IMG/VR virus record: IMGVR_UViG_3300046535_002148 | Coordinates: 1 to 64,000 of that record | Source of the DNA: a virus | Reading direction: 5' to 3' (one strand) | Length of the DNA: 64,000 nucleotides | Part shown: positions 46,666-55,923 of the stretch, piece by piece | Numbering within the stretch: the first letter of the stretch is position 1 | Layout of the letters: the number at the start of each line of letters is the position of its first letter | Notes under the pieces: generated by a model | Seen by the model: the letters and a program-made list of their open reading frames with translations, nothing else | Database searches by the model: none | Told to the model about the DNA's origin: nothing | Made by a program: the position numbers and the translations under genes

Positions 46666-49600
46666 TCATTTCTTCGTCGCCGTCGTCATGGACTGCGTGG
46701 CCGTCGGTCCGAAGGTGTCGGCGAGGACCTTCTGCATCGTCGGGATGTCGGCGCCGTTGACGTAGATGTTCACCGTCTGCGCGTTGCCCTGGGCGTACTG
46801 GCCGTAGTTCGCGGCCTGGGCGCCGATAAAGCGCCGGACCTCGTACTCGGTCGGGAGCTTGACGTCGCCGATGTTGAACTGGCCGGACATGGCGTCGCGG
46901 GCGTCCTTGAGCAGCCCGTCGATCTGGTCGAGCTCCTGCTGCTGCTGGTACGTGCGGTCCTTGACCGCGGACAGGCGGTCGTGCTCGTTCGACAGGTACT
47001 TGATGTACTGCGCGTGCGTGATCCGCCCGAGGTGATCGGCGGTCTGCACGGCCGAGAGGTTCTTGTCGAAGGCCGCGGCCTCCTCGGAGGCCTGTTGGGT
47101 CTTGACGTCGAGCTGGTCGGCGGAGATGACCTCGTCGAGCCCGGCGATCTGGGTGCCGAGCGCCTTCTTCTGTGAGGCGCTGACCGCGGCGTTGTACTGC
47201 TTGACCAGGTTGTCGCGCGCGGCCTTGTCGGTGGCCAGCTGCTTGTTCACGGCAGCAAGTTGGCTCTCGTACTTGGCCTTGTTCTTCTTGCTGTGCGACT
47301 TGGCGATCAGGTCCTCGAGCGCCTGCTGCTTCTTGTAGTCGGCGGAGACCTTGGCCCCGGCGGAGTCACGCTTCTTGGCCAGGGCGGCGATGCTGGCTGC
47401 GTCGGACCTCTGCTCGGCGACCAGGGCGGCGCGGCTCTTCAGGTCGGTGTTCAGCTTCGACCGGGCCTGCTGGGTGTTCGCCTTGGCCTGGACCAGCGGG
47501 TCGGTGATGTCGCTGCCGAGCAGGTACAGGGTCTTGGCGTAGTCGCGTTGCGCGGTCGCGTAGGCGTCCTGGGCGGAGTGGAGCTCGGTGAGGGCCTGGT
47601 AGTAGGCCGCGGATTCGGCACCGGCGAACTTCAGGGCGTTCTTCACCTTGTCGGTGGCGTCGGCCATCTTGGCGCTGGCGGATGCCACGCTGGCGCCGCT
47701 GGGCACCCGCGACGCGCGCCGGGAGGACGCCACCTCGGCCGCGGCGTCGGCGATCGTGGACTGCTGCTGGTTGATCTGGTCGGTGAGCTCGTAGTACTCC
47801 TGCGTGCCCTTGGTCGTCAGATTCCGCTTGGACGTCAGGTTGGTCAGCGCGATCTGGTCGCGCTTGAGGTTGTCCCCGGGCCGGGTCGCGGCCAACTGCT
47901 GGGCATTGGTGCGGGCGACCGTCGACTGGGCGATCTGCAGGCTGAGCTGCTTGACCTCGGCGAGGGCCTGGTAGTACTCCGGCTGCCCCTTCGGGTAGAA
48001 CTTCTTGCCGGCGGTGGCCCCGATCAGCTGCGCCCGGAGCTGACTCAACTGCGACTTCGGGTCGGCGTTGGCCTGCGCCTGCGCCTGGACCAACTGGACC
48101 GCAGCGACCTGCGCCAGCCTCTCCTGGGCCGAGGCGACGTCGATGTTGGACTGCATCTGGCCTGAGGTCAGCGCGCCGCTACTGCTGCCGCTCTTCTTGG
48201 CGCCGGCGGCAGCGGCCTTGCTGGCACTGCCCAGGTTGCTGATCTGCGACGTGAGGTCGTTGCGCTGGCGGATCAGTGCGCCGACGTCGGAGGGGTCGGC
48301 GGTCTTGATCTGGTCGTTGATGCTCTTGACCTGACTCTCCAGGTCCGCCTTGGAGATCCCGTCGGTGATGGAGCTGCCGAACAGCGCCGTCGCGTTGGAC
48401 ATGCGCGTGCCACGCGCCTCACCGGAGGAGCGTTCGAACATCTGGTCGAAGACCGCCGCGGCGCTGCTCGCCGTGCTGGTGCCCAGCAGGGCCCGCAGTG
48501 ACTTGTTCTCCCCGCCCGAGAGCTCCTGCCAGAGGTAGCCGAGCTGGGCGTCGAGGTCGGTCTCCTTGAGGCCGTGCTTCTTGGCGTAGGCCTGCAGGTC
48601 CGTTCGCCGGCCACCCTCCCACTGGGCGATGCCGATCGCCTTCTCGCCGGCGTTGTACGAGGTCGGGGAGAAGCCGGACTCGACCTGGAAGTTGCCCAGC
48701 ACGCCGGAGACCTGCGCCTTGCTCAGGCCCTTGCCCAGCAGGAACTTCGCGATGTACGCCGCGTTGGAATCGGAGGTTCCGGCCGCCCCGGTGGACAGTG
48801 GTGCCCCACCCGGGTAGACCGCGCCGTCGGCCGTGCCCCCGGTACTTGCGGTGGTGATGGAACCGAGCGCGGCGTTGACCCCGTCGATGATCTGCTGGCC
48901 GGCCTGCTTGCCGGTGTCCTGCCAGGGCAGGCCGGCGAAGGCGTCCAGGGCTGCGTTGCCGGCACCGACGATGTCGCCCTTGGCGATCAGCTCCTGGATC
49001 TGGTCTCCGCCGGGCAGTCCCTGGCCGGCGCCGAGTCCGCTCAGGTCACCTCCGGCGACCTGGTTCTGGTAGCGCTGCTTCTGCAGGGCCAGGTCCAGTG
49101 CGTTCTGCGCCTGGGCGAGGCTGCCCCGGGCGCCGGCGCCCTTGAGCTGGATCTCGTACTCCTTCTGCGACTCCAGCGCGTCGGCGAGTTCGCGGCGGGC
49201 CTGCAGTTCCTGCTGAACGGTCGCCTCGGTGACATCCATGTGGGTCGAGGCGGCGTTGGCCTCCTCCTGCAGGATTCCGGCGAGCTTCTGGCGTGCGATG
49301 GTGACCGGGTCGGCCGCGCGGTAGTCGCTCTGGTCGAAGATCCCGGCGCTGCGGGCCTGAAGTACGGCGGCGGCGTTGCCGTACTGCGAGTCCTGCGCCT
49401 TCTGGTTGAGGCGCTGGATGTTGCTCGATTGCAGGAAGTCCGAGCCGGTCTGGTCCAACCCGAGGACGTTGGTCGGGTCGAAGTCGGTCTTGAGCTTGTC
49501 CAGCCATCCCTGCCCGAAGGTCTGGGTGAGGATGTCGCGGGTCTTCGGGTCGACGTTGACCCCGCCGACGGCGACCTGGTTCTGCGCGAGCCGGTCGGCC

Positions 49601-52600
49601 AGTTCCTTCATCTGATCGTCCGTCAGCTTGCCGCCGCGCTGCGGGTTGATGCCGTTGGCGCCGAAGTAGTCGGTGACGATCTTCTTCGTGGAGTCGTTCA
49701 GTTTCTGGACGTCGCCGGCCGAGACATTCATCTCGAGCAGGCGTCGGGCGAAGGCGTTGTAGTCGTTCTTGTCGGCGGCGTCGTTGAGGCCCTTGTCGAT
49801 CAGGTTGGTGTCGTCGCCCTTGCGGATCAACTGCTTGAAGTAGTCGCCGAACCCGGGGCTCTTGATGTTTCCCTTGGCCAGGGTGATGTCGCCGAGGTCT
49901 GCACCGGACTGCTTCAGCGCGTCTGCGACGGCGTTGACGACCGTGTCGCTCTTCGGTGATCCGTAGAGGCCGGTGAGGTCGGCGATGGTCGAGTCGTAGC
50001 GCGATGCGATCAGGGTGCCCGGCTTCGCGCTGGACAGGTCACCGAGTGCCTTGTTGACCAGGTCGACGCTGTGCGCGGCGCTGACCCCGTGGTCGTCGAG
50101 GGCCTGGAAGGAGGCCTTCAGCCCGTCGATGGAGAAGTCCTGGAAGGGCTGCGCGTAGGGGTCGTCGGTGGATGCCTGCGCCGCGGCGGTGATCCGCGCC
50201 TTCTGTGCGTCGGCCTCCTTCTGCTTCGCGTCGGCGGCGTCGAGCAGTGCCTGACCCTGTGCGCCTCGGCCCTGCTGTCCGAACAGCTTGCCGACGTCGT
50301 CCTGGATGGAGCCGAAGAACCCACCGGCCGCGCTCTTGTAGTCCTGTCCGGCCTGGCGCAGCTCCTGGATGCCGGCCTGCAGGTCATCGACGGTCTTGGC
50401 CTGGTTGATCGCGATGAAGGCGTCGCGACTGGTCGCCTGGGCGTCGCTGGCCAGCTTCGACTTGTCGTTGTAGCCCTGGTAGACCTGGTCGGCGATGGTG
50501 ACGGCGATGAAGCCGCCGATTGCCTTGTTCGTGGCGCCGCCGAGAAGCCCCCGGACCCCGCCGCCGCGGCGCGACCCGACGGCGTTGAGAGCCCCGCTCG
50601 CCTCGAGTTCCGCGGCGTACTCGGCGTTGAGTCTGGCCGTGGCGGCGGCGAGGGCATCGGTGCTGAGAGTCAGCCGCAGGTTCAGGTCGTTGATGGCCAC
50701 GCCGGCTGCGGCGTAGCGCTCCTGGGCGTCGGTGACGGCCAGCAGTTCGGTCTGCAGTCGGCGCTCGACGATCTCGAGTTCCTGCTGCGCCCGGGCGTCG
50801 AGGTTCGTCGCCCGCACCGCGTTGATCTCTGCCTCGGTCCGCAGGGCGATCTCGCGGGCGATGCCGGCCTCGACCTGTGCCCGGGCCTGGATTGCCTGCT
50901 GTGCCGCCTTCTCGGCGGCGACCTCTTCCTTGAGGGCGCCCTGGAACGCGCCGATGCCGGGGTGCTCGATGGCGATCGGCTTCTTGCCCAGGGCGCGGCC
51001 GAGCCGACCGGGCTGGCTGCCCGGCAGGAAGACTGTGCTCTTCGGGATCCCGTCGGTCCCGCCGACCGCCCCGGCTCCGCCACCGATCGGGGTGCCGCCG
51101 GCGCCGGCGATGAACGCGCCACCGGAGGCGCGGTTGCGCAATGCGTTGTAGGCCTTGACCGCAAGGATGAGCTCGCCGAGGGTGATCAGCGCGCCGGAGA
51201 CGTAGCGTCCGAGGCCACCGAAGGCGCTGTTGAAGGCCTGGCCCATGTATCCGACGGCACCGGTGATGTCCGAGACGACCTTCAGGACGTGCTCGAGGAC
51301 GTCCAGCCCGACGCCGATGCCGGCGCCGAGCCCGGTGCGGGCGAGGTTGATCTGGATGTTCTTGACGTCGCCGGAGATGCGGCGGTAGAGCCCGGCGAGG
51401 TCGGCCTGCTTCTTGTTGAACAGGTCCGCGCCGGCCCCGACGTTCTTCAGGTCCTCCCCGGAGCGCTGCAGGATCGACTCGGCCTCGCTCAGCGCGACCG
51501 TGAACTCGCGGGCGTTGGCCGGGCCACCCAGTCGGGCGGTGAGGGCGCGTTGCTGGTCGAGGGGCACCTTGCCGGACTGGAACTGCTTCTGCAGTTGCGC
51601 CATCTGCTGCAGGATGCTCTGGTCGGTGTCGATGCCCAGGCCCGTGAGGATCTTCTGTGCGCCGGCGCCGTTGAAGATCTGGGTGATCTTGCCGATGCGG
51701 GTGGCGACGGTCTGGCCCGACTGGTCGGTCCGAGCTGTGATGGCGCCGATGAGGTCCGCGGCCTCGTTCAGCCCGATGCCGGCGCCGTGGGCGACCTCGG
51801 CGACGTTGGCCAGGCCCTGGGAGACCTGGCCGAGGTCACCGGTGTAGCGCCGGGCGTTGGCGATCGCGTCGGAGACCTGGTTGAGCTGGTTGGCTGCCAG
51901 GCCGTAGGAGCTGGCGATCGCCAGGACGTCCCCGGCTCGGTCGTGCACGTCCGAGCCGGTGTTGACCGCCACCTGCGCGGCGACGGTGGCGGTCTGCAGG
52001 GCGGTCTGGACCTTTTCCTGCTGCGGCGCCTCGGGTGCGGAGAGGACGCGCACGCCGCGGGCGGCGACGTCGAGGTACTGCCCGACGTTGGAGCCGGACA
52101 GCCGCGCCAGCCGCTCCAGGGACGGGGTGACCTCGTTGTCGATGACCGACCGGTAGCCGCGGAAGTCCTCCCCGCCGGTGGCCAGCGCCGAGGCGAGGTC
52201 GGTCAGGGAGTCGGTGTAGTCCAGGACCTGCTGCTTGGTCCCGCCCAGGGCGGAACTGACGCCGTAGATGATGCTGGACAGTGCGCCGTACTTGACCAGG
52301 CTGCCCGCGGTGCCGGCGATGCCGGTCAGGTCCGGGGCCAGGCTGCCGCCGGCGTGGAACCCGCGCGAGCTCAGTCCCCCGAGGAAGGCGTCGAAGGGGC
52401 CGCGCGGCGGGTTCGGACCGCTCGGGCCGCTGCCTCCTCCGCCTCCACTGCCGCCACCGCCGCCGTAGAAGGACTGCAGCCGCTGCTGGGCGTTGTTGGC
52501 GATCTGCGCTGCCGGGAGGATCGCTTCGGCGCGCAGCTGGGCGGCGGCGCGCTCGGCCGAGGTGGCGAGCAGGCGCATGGCCGGGCCCGCGCCGGACTGG

Positions 52601-54630
52601 GTGACCTGGTCGACGGCAGCGGCGCCGCGCTTGAGCTCGGCCTGGAACGCGGCGTAGGCAGCGCGCTCGGCCTCGATCGTCGCGCGGGCGTCGTCGACCC
52701 GGCTCAGCTGCCGTTCGGCGGATTTGACGGCCCTGGACGCATCGTTGATGGTGCCGGACTTGCGTCGCTCCGGGTCCAGGACATCGCCCTGGGCGAAGGC
52801 CAGCCGTGCCTCGGCCAGACGGCGGTCCTCAGCGAGCTTGGCTCGCCGCTCCGGGGTCAGCGACGCCCGCTGGTCCTTGGGGTCGGCGAGGACGGCCTTG
52901 CGCAGCGCGGCCTGGGCGCGTTGGAACTCGGTGAGCTGCGTCCGGCCGGGGCCGGCCTGGCGCGCGGCCTGCAGCTGCTCCTCGGCGAGGACCAGCTTGG
53001 CGGTGGCGACGGTCTCCTGCTGGCGCAGCGCGGCCAGCTGCGCTTCCTGCTTCTGGTAGTTCGGGGGCAGGACCGGCTTGTCACGGCGCAGGACGTCGGC
53101 GAGAGCGGCGCGCTGGGCGTCGCGCATCGCGTTGGAGTTCGGGCCGGCCAAGGCGCCGAGCGCGCCGCTGGGACTGGCCACGGTGCCAGCCAGCGACCGG
53201 ACCGCCTGCAGCGACGTGGCGCGCATGGCCGACGGGACGACCGATGCCAGGAGTCCCAGCGATCCGCTGGTCGGGGTCGGCGAGCCGAGCAGGGAGGTGC
53301 GCAGCATCTGCTGGGCGCGGAGGGCGGCGGCTGCCGCGGCCGAACGCTGCTGGGCTGCCGCGGCGTTGGCGGCTGCCTGCGCGTCGTATCCCTGTTGGCT
53401 CAGGTCCAGGCCCAGCAGGGAGGACCGCTGCCGCTGCGAATTCAGGAACGCCTGTCGCGCCGAGGGCAGCGAGGCAGCAAATGCGCCGAAGGACTGGCTC
53501 GACGAGAGCACGCCGCGCACCGAGCGCTCGACGCTCTGGCCGACGCCGACGCCGAACTGACGCGCCAGGAAGATCGGTGGCGTGGTGTTGCGCGATGCCA
53601 GGGTGCTGAGGTTCTGCCCGGCCGAGAAGACCTCGCGCAGTGCGCGCTCGACCTTCTGGCCCTGGACGATGCCCAGTTGGCGCGCGGCGTCGACCGGGCT
53701 CATCGGCTTGGGGCGCAGCGACTCGATCTGCACTGGGGTCAGGTTCGGCCCGAGCGCGGACTGGACCGGGTAGGCCGGCGGCTTCGGCTGCAGGGCGGCG
53801 ATCTGACTTGAGGTCAGTCGGGGGCCGAACGCGGCCGGCTGGCTGATCCGCGTGGCCATCGAGCCGAGGCTCTGGCCGGCCGCGACGAATCCGCGCAAGG
53901 AACGCTCGATCGCCGGGCTCTGCGCGGTGACGCCGAGCTGTCGGGCTGCCTCTACAGGACTCAGTGCGGGCGGGGACGGGGTGAACGGCCGAGTGCCCGA
54001 CATCTGGTTGAGCGTCCGGCTCGGGGAGTACTGCCCGCGCCGGGCCTGCCGCAGGGCCTCCTCGGCGGCGTCACGCTCGGCCCGGTACTGGGCCGAGGCG
54101 TACCCGGAGATCCTGGTCGCTTCCGCTGTTGCAGGCTTGCCCCGGGAGAGGGTGACGTAGTTGCGCGGCAGGACCACGCCCTCGGAACTGATCTGCCGGT
54201 AGGCGTCCCGGGTGGCCCTGCGGGTGCCCTCGACCAAGGACCTGGTCAACGGCGCGGGGTCGAAGGACGACAGCGGGACGCCTTGGCGGGCGAGCTGGCG
54301 GTAGAAGTTGCCGGTGACCTTCTCGATCTCGGCAAGCTGCTGGCGCTGGGCCTTGACCAGGCTGTCACCGCCCGGTACGACGGTGGCGCCGCGGGCGGTC
54401 TGCGCGATCTCGCTCTGGATCCGGCGCATCGTGCTCGGCACGATCTGGCCGGCACGCTCGAGGTCGGCGATGAACTGGTTCAGGGCAGTGCTGAGCCCCT
54501 TGCCGCCACTGCCGAACCCCGCGCGCTGCACCGAGGCGACCGAGTTGGAGATCTCGGCCATGCTCGACTTGATGAGGTCGGCAGCGACCGGAGCTGACGA
54601 GGCGTCAAATACGAACTCCATACCAGTCAT
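46666..54630 (-). CDS. Tape measure protein with lysozyme-like domain, 2654 aa
   Basis: ATG at 54630 behind GGGAGG. Long helical, Ala/Gln/Leu-rich regions with coiled coils dominate the protein, and hydrophobic segments near 1120-1180 may cross the membrane. A Gly-rich linker lies near 52.44 kb. Residues about 1953-2090 (48366-48774) contain YIAKFLLGKGLSKAQVSGVL, VESGF and AIGIAQWEGG. They form a Phage_lysozyme2-like domain with a probable catalytic Glu in VESGF. Three imperfect repeats (ARQLG...ER.LR...) occupy about residues 220-400. The gene sets tail length and helps DNA entry through the wall. Confidence 0.93.
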   Translation of the reverse strand: MTGMEFVFDASSAPVAADLIKSSMAEISNSVASVQRAGFGSGGKGLSTALNQFIADLERAGQIVPSTMRRIQSEIAQTARGATVVPGGDSLVKAQRQQLAEIEKVTGNFYRQLARQGVPLSSFDPAPLTRSLVEGTRRATRDAYRQISSEGVVLPRNYVTLSRGKPATAEATRISGYASAQYRAERDAAEEALRQARRGQYSPSRTLNQMSGTRPFTPSPPALSPVEAARQLGVTAQSPAIERSLRGFVAAGQSLGSMATRISQPAAFGPRLTSSQIAALQPKPPAYPVQSALGPNLTPVQIESLRPKPMSPVDAARQLGIVQGQKVERALREVFSAGQNLSTLASRNTTPPIFLARQFGVGVGQSVERSVRGVLSSSQSFGAFAASLPSARQAFLNSQRQRSSLLGLDLSQQGYDAQAAANAAAAQQRSAAAAAALRAQQMLRTSLLGSPTPTSGSLGLLASVVPSAMRATSLQAVRSLAGTVASPSGALGALAGPNSNAMRDAQRAALADVLRRDKPVLPPNYQKQEAQLAALRQQETVATAKLVLAEEQLQAARQAGPGRTQLTEFQRAQAALRKAVLADPKDQRASLTPERRAKLAEDRRLAEARLAFAQGDVLDPERRKSGTINDASRAVKSAERQLSRVDDARATIEAERAAYAAFQAELKRGAAAVDQVTQSGAGPAMRLLATSAERAAAQLRAEAILPAAQIANNAQQRLQSFYGGGGGSGGGGGSGPSGPNPPRGPFDAFLGGLSSRGFHAGGSLAPDLTGIAGTAGSLVKYGALSSIIYGVSSALGGTKQQVLDYTDSLTDLASALATGGEDFRGYRSVIDNEVTPSLERLARLSGSNVGQYLDVAARGVRVLSAPEAPQQEKVQTALQTATVAAQVAVNTGSDVHDRAGDVLAIASSYGLAANQLNQVSDAIANARRYTGDLGQVSQGLANVAEVAHGAGIGLNEAADLIGAITARTDQSGQTVATRIGKITQIFNGAGAQKILTGLGIDTDQSILQQMAQLQKQFQSGKVPLDQQRALTARLGGPANAREFTVALSEAESILQRSGEDLKNVGAGADLFNKKQADLAGLYRRISGDVKNIQINLARTGLGAGIGVGLDVLEHVLKVVSDITGAVGYMGQAFNSAFGGLGRYVSGALITLGELILAVKAYNALRNRASGGAFIAGAGGTPIGGGAGAVGGTDGIPKSTVFLPGSQPGRLGRALGKKPIAIEHPGIGAFQGALKEEVAAEKAAQQAIQARAQVEAGIAREIALRTEAEINAVRATNLDARAQQELEIVERRLQTELLAVTDAQERYAAAGVAINDLNLRLTLSTDALAAATARLNAEYAAELEASGALNAVGSRRGGGVRGLLGGATNKAIGGFIAVTIADQVYQGYNDKSKLASDAQATSRDAFIAINQAKTVDDLQAGIQELRQAGQDYKSAAGGFFGSIQDDVGKLFGQQGRGAQGQALLDAADAKQKEADAQKARITAAAQASTDDPYAQPFQDFSIDGLKASFQALDDHGVSAAHSVDLVNKALGDLSSAKPGTLIASRYDSTIADLTGLYGSPKSDTVVNAVADALKQSGADLGDITLAKGNIKSPGFGDYFKQLIRKGDDTNLIDKGLNDAADKNDYNAFARRLLEMNVSAGDVQKLNDSTKKIVTDYFGANGINPQRGGKLTDDQMKELADRLAQNQVAVGGVNVDPKTRDILTQTFGQGWLDKLKTDFDPTNVLGLDQTGSDFLQSSNIQRLNQKAQDSQYGNAAAVLQARSAGIFDQSDYRAADPVTIARQKLAGILQEEANAASTHMDVTEATVQQELQARRELADALESQKEYEIQLKGAGARGSLAQAQNALDLALQKQRYQNQVAGGDLSGLGAGQGLPGGDQIQELIAKGDIVGAGNAALDAFAGLPWQDTGKQAGQQIIDGVNAALGSITTASTGGTADGAVYPGGAPLSTGAAGTSDSNAAYIAKFLLGKGLSKAQVSGVLGNFQVESGFSPTSYNAGEKAIGIAQWEGGRRTDLQAYAKKHGLKETDLDAQLGYLWQELSGGENKSLRALLGTSTASSAAAVFDQMFERSSGEARGTRMSNATALFGSSITDGISKADLESQVKSINDQIKTADPSDVGALIRQRNDLTSQISNLGSASKAAAAGAKKSGSSSGALTSGQMQSNIDVASAQERLAQVAAVQLVQAQAQANADPKSQLSQLRAQLIGATAGKKFYPKGQPEYYQALAEVKQLSLQIAQSTVARTNAQQLAATRPGDNLKRDQIALTNLTSKRNLTTKGTQEYYELTDQINQQQSTIADAAAEVASSRRASRVPSGASVASASAKMADATDKVKNALKFAGAESAAYYQALTELHSAQDAYATAQRDYAKTLYLLGSDITDPLVQAKANTQQARSKLNTDLKSRAALVAEQRSDAASIAALAKKRDSAGAKVSADYKKQQALEDLIAKSHSKKNKAKYESQLAAVNKQLATDKAARDNLVKQYNAAVSASQKKALGTQIAGLDEVISADQLDVKTQQASEEAAAFDKNLSAVQTADHLGRITHAQYIKYLSNEHDRLSAVKDRTYQQQQELDQIDGLLKDARDAMSGQFNIGDVKLPTEYEVRRFIGAQAANYGQYAQGNAQTVNIYVNGADIPTMQKVLADTFGPTATQSMTTATKK

Positions 54631-54636
54631 GGATCG

Positions 54637-55727
54637 CTACCTCCCTCGCCGTAATCCCTTGGTGGCTTCGTTCTGTTCGAGCGGTACTTGTTCGATCGGT
54701 TCCCGGTCGGTGCTCGAGGAGGAGTACTTCTCCCGCACCCGGTCGAAATGCTCGGAGAGCGCTTCGTCGTCGAGGTAGATCGACTCCGGTGGCTGGTCCT
54801 CCTCCCGCATCTCGTGCCAACCGAGGATCGCTAGGGCGTGGGAGACGGCGACGCTGAGGTACCAGGGTCCGCAACGGGGATCACGTCCGGGCCAGAGGCT
54901 GTCGACGCCTCCTCCTCGTTTGAGGGCAGAGACGACGCGGATGAACTCTGCGGCCTGTCCGAGTTTTTTGCGTCCCTGGGCGTCATGTTCAGTTGGCTCA
55001 GGGCGGCGTGGATCTCCTCGATCAGGTCATCCGGCGCGTCGCGCACTTCCCGCCGGTTCTCGAAGACCTGCACGTGGTGGTTGTCGCAGGAGCTGTGGTC
55101 CCAGATGCCGTCGGTCGACTGTGTCCCGTCGCAGCAGCGAGCGGCGAAGAAGACTTCGGACAGCCGGTGTTCGGCCAGGGCGACGCCGGCGCCGCGCTGG
55201 TCGATGTAGAGCTTCACGAAGGCGTCGCGCACCTCGACGTCGCTCATGGCCTCGAACTTCTTGCGGTGGTCCTCCAGCGCTTCGTCGATGAGCTGGCCGG
55301 ACTCCACCAGGTAGTCCTGGTTGATCTTGTCGAGAAGTTGGCGCTCCGGGTCGCTGGGCTCCCGCGACAGGATTTCGTCCTGGCGGGCGGAGATGGCCAA
55401 CCGTTCCGTCCAGTCCGGGTCGTTGGCGATGGTCTCGTTGGCTCTGACCAGCGACTCGGGGTACTTCGCGTCGACCAGCTGCTCGATGATCCGCTCGCGG
55501 CCGATGACGAAGAAGCTGGCCTCGACCTTGGCGAGCTCGTCACTGCCGTGCTCCTGCAGGGCCATGACCATGCGGGCACGTGCACCGCGTCCGTCCTCGC
55601 GTGCAGCCTCGACCTCGAAGGAGTTGAGGACCTGGACCCACATGATGGTGCCGTCGCGCAGGGTGAGTTCGCGCCCGCGGACGTAGAGGTCGGTGACGCG
55701 TCGGTACTTCATCCGGTTCAGCGCCAT
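54637..55727 (-). CDS. Tail assembly chaperone G-T fusion made by -1 frameshift, 363 aa
   Basis: The product is read from 55727 through 54963 in the G frame (255 codons), then continues in the -1 frame from 54963 to a TAG at 54637-54639. The T part adds 108 residues (starting LGQAAEFIRVVSALKRG) and ends 6 bases before the tape measure ATG. This layout is the standard one upstream of tape measure genes in lambda-like phages. Both products fold the tape measure protein and recruit tail tube subunits. Confidence 0.85.
54831..55727 (-). CDS. Tail assembly chaperone G, 298 aa
   Basis: ATG at 55727 (alternative ATG 55712) gives a G-type chaperone with a helical, acidic first 230 residues. A Ser/Pro-rich tail after the slippery site ends SPSPTP. 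It lies between the major tail and tape measure genes. The upstream 190 bases hold a terminator hairpin, which would lower chaperone expression relative to the tail tube. Confidence 0.85.
   Translation of the reverse strand: MALNRMKYRRVTDLYVRGRELTLRDGTIMWVQVLNSFEVEAAREDGRGARARMVMALQEHGSDELAKVEASFFVIGRERIIEQLVDAKYPESLVRANETIANDPDWTERLAISARQDEILSREPSDPERQLLDKINQDYLVESGQLIDEALEDHRKKFEAMSDVEVRDAFVKLYIDQRGAGVALAEHRLSEVFFAARCCDGTQSTDGIWDHSSCDNHHVQVFENRREVRDAPDDLIEEIHAALSQLNMTPRDAKNSDRPQSSSASSLPSNEEEASTASGPDVIPVADPGTSASPSPTP
54963..54969 (-). promoter_or_regulatory. -1 ribosomal frameshift site A AAA AAC
   Basis: On the - strand the codons GCA-AAA-AAC carry the heptamer A AAA AAC, an exact X XXY YYZ slippery site. 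The -1 frame is open for 108 codons beyond it, up to the tape measure gene. Confidence 0.9.
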
Positions 55728-55870
55728 GGGGCGCCGCCAGGTGCAGACATGGGTGTGCTCCGTCCGGTCCTGTTCCAGTCCCACACAGACCCCCGGTGGG
55801 GGCCCCGTTCCTGTTCCACTGGGCTGCATCGGCATCGCCGCGACGGACGGCGAATCGGACCGGACATGGC

Positions 55871-55900
55871 GCAGGGCCCGGTGACGAAGCCGGGCCCTGC
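55871..55900 (-). terminator. Hairpin after the major tail protein gene
   Basis: An 11-bp stem (55871-55881 with 55890-55900) with an 8-base loop, 23 bases downstream of the major tail stop. It has no T-tract and is probably a partial terminator. The 140 bases between it and the chaperone start hold only a short, unlikely open frame. Confidence 0.6.
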
Positions 55901-55923
55901 GGTTTGCTGACTACCCCTCAGGC

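Noticed and set aside
50071-53811. Very long open frame on the + strand opposite the tape measure gene
   Set aside because: It is a GC-rich antisense shadow: low-complexity Val/Gly/Leu/Asp translation, no ribosome site, and the opposite strand has a clear tape measure protein.
55728-55875. Possible 49-codon gene between the hairpin and the chaperone start
   Set aside because: Arg/Pro-rich, no ribosome site and no family; more likely a leader region.
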